Origin: AP-15 sp963738185
Lineage (GTDB): Bacteria; Pseudomonadota; Alphaproteobacteria; ATCC43930; CGMCC-115725
Direction: 5' to 3'
Length of the DNA stretch: 64,000 nucleotides
Assembly: GCA_963738185.1 (NCBI GenBank)
Contig: CAVTVA010000003.1
Coordinates: forward strand, 2,852,001-2,916,000
The position numbers and the translations under genes are program-made. Shown here piece by piece: positions 15,370-22,783 of this stretch. Within the stretch, counting starts at the first letter, position 1. Each line of letters begins with the position of its first letter. A model generated the notes under the pieces. It made no database searches. It saw only the letters and a list, made by a program, of their open reading frames with translations, and was not told the origin of the DNA.

Positions 15370-16904
15370 CAGGCGCTCCGCAGAGTTGCCCCATTGCGCA
15401 TCGCGCGGTTGATCGCGGCGACCAGAACGCTGCCGTTCGATTGGAAGAATTTCGCAACGGACTGGCCATCCATCGCCGAAACATTAAACATGACATTGGC
15501 CCCGCCTGCCGCGCCGCCGCCGGCCCCACCGCCGGCGATCATCGACTGGAGCCCTTGGCTGATATTGGCCGGCAACACCATTTCATTGGCGTGCAGCATT
15601 GCCAGCGACGTTGACGGCACCATCCAGCCTCCCGCCGCCGACGGCACGATGCCGCCATGCTCAAACCCGAACAGCGAGCCGATGCCCTTGAACAGGCTGC
15701 CAAAGATGCCGCCGCCCGAAACCAGGCTGCCGAGCCCGAGCGCGCCGAGGAGCCCGCCGGAGCCGAACAGCCCTTGGGAAATCCCGCCGCCCACGATGCT
15801 CTCGCCGGCCCCGCTGACGCCGCCCCAGAAATCCTGATCGCCGCTGCCGCCGGCGCCCCCGCCACTCCCGCCCGCCAGGCCAGCGCCGAGCAGCTTGCCA
15901 ATCTCGCCAAACACGCTCTTGACAGCCGAATTGACAAATTCGGCGATGATCGACTGCGCCAGGTTCGACAATGCCTTTTGCACCGTCGTCGTGCCCAGGA
16001 CGATCCCAGTGATCGAGGTGTCGAGCGCGCGCTGGATCGGCTGGAGCAGGCTCGCCCATTGCTTCTGGCTGTCGCGCACCGCCTGGGTATCGAGCTTGTC
16101 TTTGGCGGCCAGGTATTTCTGATAGGCGAGGCCTTCCTGCTCGGTCAGCTTCTCCTGGGTGCGCGCGTCGTCGGTCGCCGCCGCCAGCTTCTTTTCGTAG
16201 TAATCCTGCTCGAGCGCCCATTCGCTATCGAGCAAATCTTTAAGCTGCGCGACTTCCTCGCCGGCTGAGGTCTTGCCGAGCTCGGCCTGCTCTTGAATTG
16301 CCGCCTTCTTGCGCGCATAGGCGGCGGTGGTGACCTTTTCGTCGGCGTCGAGCGAGGCCAGGGTGTCGCGCTCGTTTTGCACCGCCAGCTGCTTTTGCAG
16401 CTGATAGATGTTGTTTTGGACCGCCAGCTGCTCCTTCGAGCCGGCCTCGGTCAAAGCCAGCTTGTCCTGCCAGAACGCCAGCTCTTCGGCCTTCGAATTG
16501 GCGAAATAGGCTTGCTCGTCGCTGAGCTGGCTTTGCAGGTCGGCGCGCCACTGTTGCAGTCGATTTTGCCCACCGCCGGATTGTCCTCCGCCGCTGGCCT
16601 CTCTGACTGAAATTCCGGAGCCTTGGCCGCTTCGAGCCGCAGCACCGGTCGCTTGTGCCGTGCTGCTTCCGGCCGCGCCCGCAAGGTTCGCTGCCTTGGC
16701 CCGCAAGGCGCCGACGGCCGACCCGATCTGCGCCGCGGCCGCGCTGATGTGCGACTGCGCCTGCTGAGCGGTGGCACCGAGGTCGGCAAACTGGGCCTTC
16801 ATCGCCTCGGTCGCGGTTTCCACCGAATTCGCCGCGGCCTGCATGCCCGATTGCAGCTCGTCGGTTTGGGCGGTAATGGCGACGCTGGTTTCAATATCGG
16901 CCAA
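15369..16904 (-). CDS. Phage tail tape measure protein
   Basis: 511 residues. The N-terminal 120 are helical and Ala/Gln/Ser-rich (MQAAANSVETATEAMKAQF). A coiled-coil centre, rich in Leu/Glu/Lys/Gln, follows at about 130-290. Then comes a Gly-rich hydrophobic stretch (about 330-400), and a C-terminal GGIVPSAAGGWMVPSTS / HANEMVLPANISQGL block typical of tape measures. Tape length scales with tail length (about 0.15 nm per residue), predicting a tail near 75 nm. The gene follows the tail chaperone frames and a hairpin terminator-like element at 16920-16943, a common tail-gene order. Confidence 0.85.
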   Translation of the reverse strand: MADIETSVAITAQTDELQSGMQAAANSVETATEAMKAQFADLGATAQQAQSHISAAAAQIGSAVGALRAKAANLAGAAGSSTAQATGAAARSGQGSGISVREASGGGQSGGGQNRLQQWRADLQSQLSDEQAYFANSKAEELAFWQDKLALTEAGSKEQLAVQNNIYQLQKQLAVQNERDTLASLDADEKVTTAAYARKKAAIQEQAELGKTSAGEEVAQLKDLLDSEWALEQDYYEKKLAAATDDARTQEKLTEQEGLAYQKYLAAKDKLDTQAVRDSQKQWASLLQPIQRALDTSITGIVLGTTTVQKALSNLAQSIIAEFVNSAVKSVFGEIGKLLGAGLAGGSGGGAGGSGDQDFWGGVSGAGESIVGGGISQGLFGSGGLLGALGLGSLVSGGGIFGSLFKGIGSLFGFEHGGIVPSAAGGWMVPSTSLAMLHANEMVLPANISQGLQSMIAGGGAGGGAAGGANVMFNVSAMDGQSVAKFFQSNGSVLVAAINRAMRNGATLRSA

Positions 16905-16919
16905 GTCAGCCTCTCAGAT

Positions 16920-16943
16920 AAAAAAAGGCGCCCGAAAGCGCCC
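16920..16943 (-). terminator. Rho-independent-type hairpin between tail chaperone and tape measure genes
   Basis: On the minus strand the sequence reads GGGCGC-TTTC-GGGCGCC-type hairpin followed by a run of seven U. It lies between the chaperone stop (16985) and the tape measure start (16904). It may act as an attenuator setting tail-protein ratios rather than as a full stop. Confidence 0.6.
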
Positions 16944-16984
16944 AACCTGTCGCCGGCGCCGCAGCGCCGCAGCTCGCGTCAGCC

Positions 16985-17345
16985 TCAGCCAGCCGGCTTG
17001 GCCCCGCGCTTCAGCTCGGTAAAATCGAGCACCACGGGGGCGAGGCCGGCATGCACGTCGGCACCCGCGAAGCTCGGCCCGAGATCGGCGAGCAGCGCGC
17101 CGACATCCCTGCTCGCGCCGTTCCCTGTGGTCGCGGCGGCGACGGGCCCGGGGCGCGCCCGCTTGCCATTCCCCTTGCCGACGCCGAGATAGGCCGCCAC
17201 CATCAGGTGTAGCGGCGGATGATCGACCCAGTAATGGGTCAGCTCCTCGACCTCGAGCAATGTCATCGCGTCGATTACCGGATAGGAGTATCCACAGGCG
17301 GTGGCGAGGAGACCGTAGATATATCCCCAATCGTCGCCGGGGTCG
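16985..17345 (-). CDS. Tail assembly chaperone, downstream (T-type) frame
   Basis: An open frame overlapping the end of the chaperone gene in the -1 frame. It reads GDDWGYIYGLLATACGYS, then ALTLLEVEELTHYWVDHPP-like residues and a C-terminal LDFTELKRGAKPAG. It has no good start of its own, and such segments upstream of the tape measure are usually made as an extension of the first chaperone by -1 frameshifting (G/GT arrangement). Five-base runs of C and G near 17352-17372 could allow slippage. Given other one-base breaks in this window, a sequence error that splits one gene cannot be excluded. Confidence 0.6.
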
Positions 17346-17679
17346 GCGCTGCCCCCGAGCCTTGCCCGGGGGCTGCCGCTTCCCCCGGCGGTTGTTCCTG
17401 CGGCCGCAGGCCCGATCCGGTCAAGACGGCGTTCAGCACGGCACCGGCATTGCCGAGATCGAGCAGGGTTTCGACCGTCTCCGCCGTCATGTCCGGGTAA
17501 TTGCGCTGCAACGCGGCAGCGACGATCTCGACCAGAACGCCGATCTGGGTTTCGCCCATCTGCGCGCCGATCTCGGTCAGCTGACGCACCTTGGGCATCA
17601 GCCGGCGAAGCTGGCCCAGGGTCAACGGCGGAACCGTCCACTCCCGGCCGGCCATTGCGATCATCACGCCCGGGATCAT
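17275..17679 (-). CDS. Tail assembly chaperone, upstream (G-type) protein
   Basis: 134 residues starting MIPGVMIAMAGREWTVPPLT after a clear AGGAG ribosome-binding site. The helical core (LGQLRRLMPKVRQLTEIGA ... TVETLLDLGNAGAVLNAVL) is typical of the first tail chaperone in siphoviruses, which coats the tape measure during tail assembly and is absent from the mature virion. The C-terminus is Pro/Ala/Gly-rich and overlaps the -1 frame of the downstream segment. The gene lies between major tail protein and tape measure genes. Confidence 0.68.
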   Translation of the reverse strand: MIPGVMIAMAGREWTVPPLTLGQLRRLMPKVRQLTEIGAQMGETQIGVLVEIVAAALQRNYPDMTAETVETLLDLGNAGAVLNAVLTGSGLRPQEQPPGEAAAPGQGSGAAPTPATIGDISTVSSPPPVDTPIR

Positions 17680-17700
17680 TTTGCCTTCTCCTCACGAAAT

Positions 17701-17773
17701 CGTCATTGCGAGCGCAGCGAAGCAATCTCTTGGCCCGGATTGCCGCGCCGCCTCACGGCGTCTCGCAATGACG
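17701..17773. repeat. REP-like palindromic element (CGTCATTGCGAG type)
   Basis: Begins CGTCATTGCGAG (17701-17712) and ends with its exact complement CTCGCAATGACG (17762-17773), with AGCGAAGCAATC inside. This is the interspersed palindrome common in alphaproteobacterial chromosomes. Here it lies between the tail tube and chaperone genes of the virion cluster. A partial relative occurs at 50171-50200. Confidence 0.8.
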
Positions 17774-17791
17774 CGCTGACGGCGATCGAAT

Positions 17792-18538
17792 TTATTCGAC
17801 GGTGCTCAGATAGCCGATCGTGCCCGAGGCGTCGGCGAACGCCATAAAGTCGAGCTCGCTGATCGACCAGTCGTCGATCTTGGTCGGCATCGACAGCTTG
17901 TTCGCGGTGCAGGCATTGAGCCGCAGCGCCAGCCCCTCGCCGCTATAGGTCGTGTAGAACGTCGCCTTAAAGGTCGGCGTCGTGCCCATCAGCTGATTTG
18001 TCAGGGTGAGCTTGCTGCCGCCGGTCGTGAGGTTGTAGGTGTAGGAAATCAGCACCGCGGCATTGGCGTCGGCGGCTGAGAAGGTATAGACGCCGGTGGC
18101 AAAATTGACCGAGTATTGACCGGCGACAGAAGGCGTCATCACCCGGTTGAAGCGTTGGCCCGAGCCGGCATAGACGACGCCGAGGTCGTCATTGTAATGC
18201 GCCGCATTGCCGACGCTCACCGTATAGGGCGTCGTTGCCGGCACGCTGGCGGCCTCGAGCTGCGACACCGCGAACTGGCCGGTGGCGGCGGTCGTGCCAA
18301 AGAACATATCGGAATAGAGGAGGCCGAGAATCTGCGCGAACTTGGCCTTGCCGCTGATTTTGCCCTGGCCGCGGGCGATCGCCACCGGGAACTGGAGCTG
18401 GCCGTAAAGCTCCTTGTCGGTCCAGTCGAAATCGATCTGGATGTCCTGGAGCACGCCGAACTGGCGCGGGCCGATGCCAGAACCGGTCACGTCGGTGCGT
18501 TCGCCCCAGACAGCGCCGGAGCCAAAGCTGAGCTGCAT
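17792..18538 (-). CDS. Major tail tube protein
   Basis: 248 residues with no export signal. Motifs such as FGVLQDIQIDFDWTDKELYG near residues 27-46, an early AIARGQGKISGKAKFAQIL segment and a C-terminal LNACTANKLSMPTKIDDWS resemble major tail proteins of siphoviruses with a beta-sandwich plus an inserted domain (AGQYSVNFATGVYTFSAADA, Ig-like strand pattern). Position between connector and chaperone genes supports the call, and the absence of a sheath gene points to a non-contractile tail. Confidence 0.78.
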   Translation of the reverse strand: MQLSFGSGAVWGERTDVTGSGIGPRQFGVLQDIQIDFDWTDKELYGQLQFPVAIARGQGKISGKAKFAQILGLLYSDMFFGTTAATGQFAVSQLEAASVPATTPYTVSVGNAAHYNDDLGVVYAGSGQRFNRVMTPSVAGQYSVNFATGVYTFSAADANAAVLISYTYNLTTGGSKLTLTNQLMGTTPTFKATFYTTYSGEGLALRLNACTANKLSMPTKIDDWSISELDFMAFADASGTIGYLSTVE

Positions 18539-18539
18539 T

Positions 18540-18782
18540 TCAGATACTCCCTTGCAAATCGTCGCCGTCGCGCCGCGTCCCAGCCGCCGCCGGAGGGTTT
18601 TGGCCAGGACACGGCTCTTGGCCGAGCAGCCGCTTCAGCGCTTCCTTTGCCCTGTGAGCAACGTTCCAGGCCGCAGTGTCGCGGGCGATCGCCGAGCCCG
18701 GGAAGTGATCTTCCCACCAGCGCTCGATCAGCTGGTGGAGCGGATTGGCTGGCGTCTCATTCGCCGCGTCTTTGTCATCCAT
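18540..18782 (-). CDS. Small hypothetical phage protein
   Basis: 80 residues, hydrophilic, with a conserved-looking core HQLIERWWEDHFPGSAIARD and AWNVAHRAKEALKRLL. Its stop is adjacent to the start of the tail tube gene (18538). I recall similar short proteins in virion operons of alphaproteobacterial prophages, but no function is known to me. Confidence 0.6.
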   Translation of the reverse strand: MDDKDAANETPANPLHQLIERWWEDHFPGSAIARDTAAWNVAHRAKEALKRLLGQEPCPGQNPPAAAGTRRDGDDLQGSI

Positions 18783-18849
18783 GGTGGACTCCGGTAATGC
18801 GAGGCCGCCGGTCTGCGCCGATCACAGATCGGCAGGCGGCGTCAGATCG

Positions 18850-19284
18850 TCAGACGCACAAAATCTCGACCGGGACGATGGCGATCGCCTGGTCGCCGAG
18901 GACGCCCTCGTCGGTTTCGATCTTGCCGGCGATATAGGCGTGCTGCACCATCAGCGGCAGTCCGAGATTCTGAATCCCGGTCGCCGGCGACGGCGCCAAT
19001 GCGCGCTCGAGCGCATCGAGCAGCGGGTTGATAATTGTCGCCGGCGCCGCATAGGGGTCTTCCGAATGGACATAGATGTAAAAGTCGGCATAAAGCGTCC
19101 ACACGATCGGCGCGCCCAATGCCTTGACCGCGGCATGACCGCCCTTTTCGCTCATGAACAAGGCCGGCTGCTCGGCCGGCGCCACATCGGCCCAATGCCG
19201 CAGCCGGCGGTTGGCGCTGGCAAAGCTCCCAGCCCCCGAGCCCAGCGTCCACAACGCGGCGTAAATGGCTTCGCGGATAATCAT
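18850..19284 (-). CDS. Tail terminator / tail completion-type protein
   Basis: 144 residues (MIIREAIYAALWTLGSGAGS ... VLGDQAIAIVPVEILCV). Size, the alternating hydrophobic pattern and the position directly after the gp10-like gene and before the tail tube gene correspond to minor tail or tail-completion proteins that cap the tail tube. The start ATG overlaps the stop of the upstream gene by one base. The call rests mainly on gene order. Confidence 0.65.
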   Translation of the reverse strand: MIIREAIYAALWTLGSGAGSFASANRRLRHWADVAPAEQPALFMSEKGGHAAVKALGAPIVWTLYADFYIYVHSEDPYAAPATIINPLLDALERALAPSPATGIQNLGLPLMVQHAYIAGKIETDEGVLGDQAIAIVPVEILCV

Positions 19285-19763
19285 CAGCTTATCGCCTCGC
19301 GCAAAGCGCCTTCGACCCCGGCGCTGACGTCCGGCGCCATGTCGGCGAGCGCGGAGCGCAGAAACGAGCGCTCGGGCAAATCCATATGGCGGCTGTACGC
19401 GCCGACGCTGATGGTTTTGCCGGCGATCGGGCGGCCGAACGCCTCTTTGATCAGCCGCAGGCTCGCCCGGACATTGACCGTCCCGGAAAACCCGTATTCC
19501 TGGGCCGCCCCATAACCGAGATCAGTGAACACTGTCGCGGTGGCCCTGGCGCCACCCTGCTCGACCGTAACATCGATGCTCGATCTCAGCGCTCCGCTGC
19601 GAACATTGAGCACCTGGCCGCTGAGCTTGTTCTGCTGCACACTGCTCTGCAGAGCGATCCCGAGCTTGGCGATCGCGCGCGCGACCCCCGCATTGGCCGC
19701 ATCCGGCAGCGCCCGCAGCCGATCGAGCGCCGCCTTGTCGCCCACAAGACCAGCCGAAATCAT
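19284..19763 (-). CDS. HK97 gp10-like head-tail protein
   Basis: 159 residues containing RSGALRSSIDVTVEQGG and GYGAAQEYGFSG, the two blocks shared by HK97 gp10-like proteins, with a C-terminal ERSFLRSALADMAPDV. These proteins join the connector to the tail in HK97-type siphoviruses. The gene overlaps the connector gene by 4 bases upstream and the tail-completion gene by one base downstream, so the head-tail genes are translationally coupled. Confidence 0.82.
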   Translation of the reverse strand: MISAGLVGDKAALDRLRALPDAANAGVARAIAKLGIALQSSVQQNKLSGQVLNVRSGALRSSIDVTVEQGGARATATVFTDLGYGAAQEYGFSGTVNVRASLRLIKEAFGRPIAGKTISVGAYSRHMDLPERSFLRSALADMAPDVSAGVEGALREAIS

Positions 19764-20407
19764 AACGCCGCCGCGAGAGTAGCCGGGTCGGTGCCGGTCG
19801 GCGCCATCGCCGGCGCATAGCCGGCAATCGGCGCCACCATGCGATATTGCTGCAGCAATGTCGCGATCGGCGCGCTCATGTCCTTTTGTGCATAGGAGAC
19901 CGTCTCGCCGCCGCCGACCGACCGCGAGACCTCGCCGATCCGGGTGCGCTCGCGGTAGCGCAGCGCCACCAGCTCGATGCAGGCCTGGGCGATTTCAGGC
20001 GGGGTCGTCGGGTAGCCGGCCGTGTAGGTCATAATGACGTTCTGCGCTCGGCGCGTGAAATGATAGCCGCGCACCGCCAATTGCGTCGGCGAGAACACAT
20101 AGCCGGCGGTCAACCCGGTGCTCGGCAGGGGCGGCGGCGCCGGAGGAACAGTGATGCCGTCGATGGTCAGCGACAGCACGGCGGAAACCGGAACGCAGGC
20201 GAATTGCAAGCGCCGGCCGCCGGTCCCGTCACGCACCTCGACATAGTCGGATTGACCGATCCGGCGGTTGAGCCAGGTTTGGATGTATTGGCTCGCCGCC
20301 GTAATAAGCCGGGTCAGCAATGCGTCGTCGGTTGGCGGAAAGGCGCTCTGGCCGGTTTGCAGCCACGCCTTGACATCGGCAAGGCTCGTCAAATCGCCGT
20401 AGGCCAT
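19760..20407 (-). CDS. Head-tail connector (HK97 gp6-like) protein
   Basis: 215 residues. The N-terminal half has the gp6-like pattern TSLADVKAWLQTGQSAFPPT, LITAASQYIQTWLNRRI and a two-helix region. The middle has a beta segment with proline run VPPAPPPLPSTG and MTYTAGYPTTPPEIAQAC, and the C-terminus is a helix ending in an Ala/Pro tail. The adaptor ring under the portal is built from such proteins. It starts one base inside the stop of the 93-residue protein upstream. Confidence 0.8.
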   Translation of the reverse strand: MAYGDLTSLADVKAWLQTGQSAFPPTDDALLTRLITAASQYIQTWLNRRIGQSDYVEVRDGTGGRRLQFACVPVSAVLSLTIDGITVPPAPPPLPSTGLTAGYVFSPTQLAVRGYHFTRRAQNVIMTYTAGYPTTPPEIAQACIELVALRYRERTRIGEVSRSVGGGETVSYAQKDMSAPIATLLQQYRMVAPIAGYAPAMAPTGTDPATLAAAL

Positions 20408-20688
20408 CAGGCGCGCCCCTGCGGTTCGGCACCCGAATCCGCGGCCAACTCCAGCAGCGGAACCAGAGCGTCTTCAAGCCGCGCCACCTCCTCATACATT
20501 CGGCCGCAGGCGGCCCGCGCCTCATCCCCGCCGACCGCAGCGATCAAAAGCGATATTAAGAGCGTGCTGACCGCATCGAAGGCGGCCGGCCAACCACAGG
20601 CTTCGGCGGCGCCGGTCACCGCCGGGTTGATGACCTTGATCGCCTGTCTTACGCTCGCGGCGTAGACCGGCTTGCTGATTTCGGACAT
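20407..20688 (-). CDS. Hypothetical helical phage protein
   Basis: 93 residues starting MSEISKPVYAASVRQAIKVI with two predicted helices (hydrophobic AFDAVSTLLISLLIAAVGG and charged RMYEEVARLEDALVPLLEL). It could be a small connector partner, but no family is recognised. The start at 20688 is chosen because it gives the typical Met-Ser opening and lies two bases after the upstream gene's stop; longer readings run into Arg/Gly-rich shadow sequence. Confidence 0.55.
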   Translation of the reverse strand: MSEISKPVYAASVRQAIKVINPAVTGAAEACGWPAAFDAVSTLLISLLIAAVGGDEARAACGRMYEEVARLEDALVPLLELAADSGAEPQGRA

Positions 20689-20690
20689 GC

Positions 20691-21116
20691 TCACCCTCTC
20701 GACTGACGCAGCGCCGGCTTCGGCAAGGGCCCAGGCGCCGGTTTTCCCAACCCAGCCGGCTCTGGCGCCGGTCCAGGGCGATGGGGCGAACCATCGTCCG
20801 GCGCCGCCACAAAGCCGTGCGCCATCAGATCGGCCGCCGCCTGCGCCGGAACCAGCACGTCGCCGTTCGCGTCGCTTGGATATTGGCGCCCGGCATAGCT
20901 GCATCCGGCGGCGTCGCCATGATGCAGCCGCACCAGGCCGCCCGCCTTGGCGCCGCCGGGCTCGGGCCGCTCGGTTGCAGCGCCGCTGGTCTTCGGCAAG
21001 GCAAACCCTCCTTTGCTGATCAGAAAACCGACAGCTTCGGGCGGCACATGCACCAGCCCCTCAGCGTCGACGCGATAGCGCCTCGTGCCGTGATTGGCCT
21101 CGTCCTGGCCGAACAC
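20691..21116 (-). CDS. Hypothetical phage protein with Pro-rich tail
   Basis: 141 residues. The first part (RRYRVDAEGLVHVPPEAVGF) and a second similar block (RQYPSDANGDVLVPAQAAAD LMAHGF-like) form two imperfect repeats of a D-G-V-VP-A motif separated by a linker with HHGDAAGCSY. The C-terminus is Pro/Gly-rich. Similar repeat proteins sit between capsid and connector genes in some prophages. The true start may be slightly upstream, since the reading frame stays open towards 21160. Confidence 0.5.
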   Translation of the reverse strand: MFGQDEANHGTRRYRVDAEGLVHVPPEAVGFLISKGGFALPKTSGAATERPEPGGAKAGGLVRLHHGDAAGCSYAGRQYPSDANGDVLVPAQAAADLMAHGFVAAPDDGSPHRPGPAPEPAGLGKPAPGPLPKPALRQSRG

Positions 21117-21205
21117 GGCACCCAGCGCTATCAGCTCGCAGATCAGGATCAGCCCCCTCCGCGCCGCTGGCGCGGCGCCTGGGGCAGGCTAACGGTTAGC
21201 ATGCG

Positions 21206-22707
21206 CTAACCGTTGGCGATGTTGGTGATCACACCCATCGCAAAGGGCGCATAAACCGCCAGCACCTCCTCGGCATAGACGCCGACCTGGCGCTGCCGGG
21301 TCACGATCGGCCAGTCGATCTGGTAGTAATCCTGCCGGGTCTTGACCTCGGCGACGTTTGGCACCTCGTTCGACTGGTACTGGATCGGCAGGTTCTCGGC
21401 CCAGCCGAGGATCGTCCCAGGCGGGACGCGCGGGTGGATTTTGATCGGAATGCGCAGCCCGCCATAGATCGCGAACGGATTGTAGTAAAACTGCACGACC
21501 CCGGACGCGGTCAGCTGGTACTCGCCCTCGCTGCCATCGGCCGGTGTATCATAGCGCAGCAGCGGCCCCGAGCTGTTTGACAATACCTTGGTGGTGATGT
21601 TCTTCAGCTCCTGGGCATTGACGTAAAGCACCGTCGGCGACAGCTCGAAATTGTTCCACATCGTCTGGAACATCGTGTCGATCTCGACGACCGAGCCGCG
21701 GCCCGAGGCGGTCAAACTCGTGCCGGTGCCGGCGGTGCCGGTCGGCAGGGTATTGACATAGGCGTTCGACCCGGCTTTCAGCGCGGTCGTCAACAGCCCG
21801 TCATAAGCGTAGCTCGGGTTGGCCGAATTGTCGGTCGTGACCGCGCTCTGCGACTGGTTGCCGGTGCTGAGCGGCGCCGACACCGCGAGGCTGTTGAGCG
21901 TCGTGATCGCCTGCAAGGTCTCGGTTCCGGTCGCGGCCGAAATATACCAGGCGTAGGCGACCGCGCCCTGGATCGCGGTGACGCTGCAAAACAGGCTCTG
22001 GCCGAGCGTCACCGCCTGGCTCGCCTCGCCGCTGATATTGGAGGAGCCGCCCGAGAGCGTGAAGGTTTTGCCGTCGACGCCGGTGACATTCTTGGTGGTG
22101 GCGACACCGCCCGACACGCTCGAATTCTGGTAGCCCTCGAGGGTCAGCGCCACGACCTTGACGTAATAGGTCGCCGGCCGGCAGCGTCGCTCCGGCGCCG
22201 GACGCCGACAGGGTCGGGGTGGCCGGCGTGCCCAGCTGCAGCGAGGCATTGCCGGCGAGGATCGCCATTTCCTCCTTCAGCATCATCTTTTGCAGCAGGC
22301 GAAAGGTCATCCGCGACTGGATGTCTTCGAAACTCGCGGCCGGCGGAGATCGCCTCGAAAGTCGCGGCATCCTCCTCGCCGATGGTGACGAAGGTGGCCG
22401 ATTTGCTCGCCGTCGAATACGACATCTGGCCCGAGCGCTGGCCTTCCGGAACCCAGCCCATTGCATCGAACCCGGAGCCGATGATGGCGCTGACCTGGCG
22501 CCAGTTGGTCGCCGTGCCGGTGCCGCCGCCGACCCGCGGCATGACATTGCGGATCGGGGTGACAAACGGGTAGAGGTTCTTGGCCGGCGCCTGCAAATCG
22601 TAGGCAACGAGACCGGTCGCGGTCGAAATCGACTTGGCCAGCGCATCGTTGGGATGCCGGAGCGCGGTTTTGCAAAGCTCCAGCGTGTCCTGGGTGACTG
22701 AACTCAT
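21206..22707 (-). CDS. Major capsid protein (two apparent frameshifts, near 22335 and 22190)
   Basis: Starts MSSVTQDTLELCKTALRHP at 22707 after a GGAGG site. Three frames must be joined: first to about 22340 (GEEDAATFEAISAG), second to about 22190 (SFEDIQSRMTFRLLQKMML), third to the stop at 21206 (C-terminus PIVTRQRQVGVYAEEVLAVY). The whole is about 500 residues. Helix-rich N-terminal arm, RNVMPRVGGGTGTATNW loop and the beta-rich C-terminal half (ASGVVQFYYNPFAIYG) suit an HK97-fold capsid subunit. A roughly 120-residue Ser/Thr/Gly-rich stretch beginning at ATYYVKVVALTLEGYQ looks like an inserted Ig-like domain. Position after the protease/scaffold gene supports the call. Confidence 0.78.
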
Positions 22708-22735
22708 GCGAAAGTCCTCCCAAAAGGGGGGCAAA

Positions 22736-22757
22736 GAAAAACCCGCCACCAGGCGGG
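22736..22757 (-). terminator. Rho-independent-type hairpin upstream of the capsid gene
   Basis: Minus-strand reading gives ACCCGCC-TGGT-GGCGGGT followed by five or more U, between the protease/scaffold stop (22784) and the capsid start (22707). Partial termination before a gene that needs very high expression is odd, so a capsid promoter may lie just downstream. None is recognisable by eye. Confidence 0.65.
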
Positions 22758-22783
22758 TTCGGTTACGGCCGATGGGGCCGGAG

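Noticed and set aside
17679..17725. Extra N-terminal start at 17725 for the tail chaperone frame
   Set aside because: The added codons translate the CGTCATTGCGAG palindrome, not protein; the AGGAG site precedes 17679.
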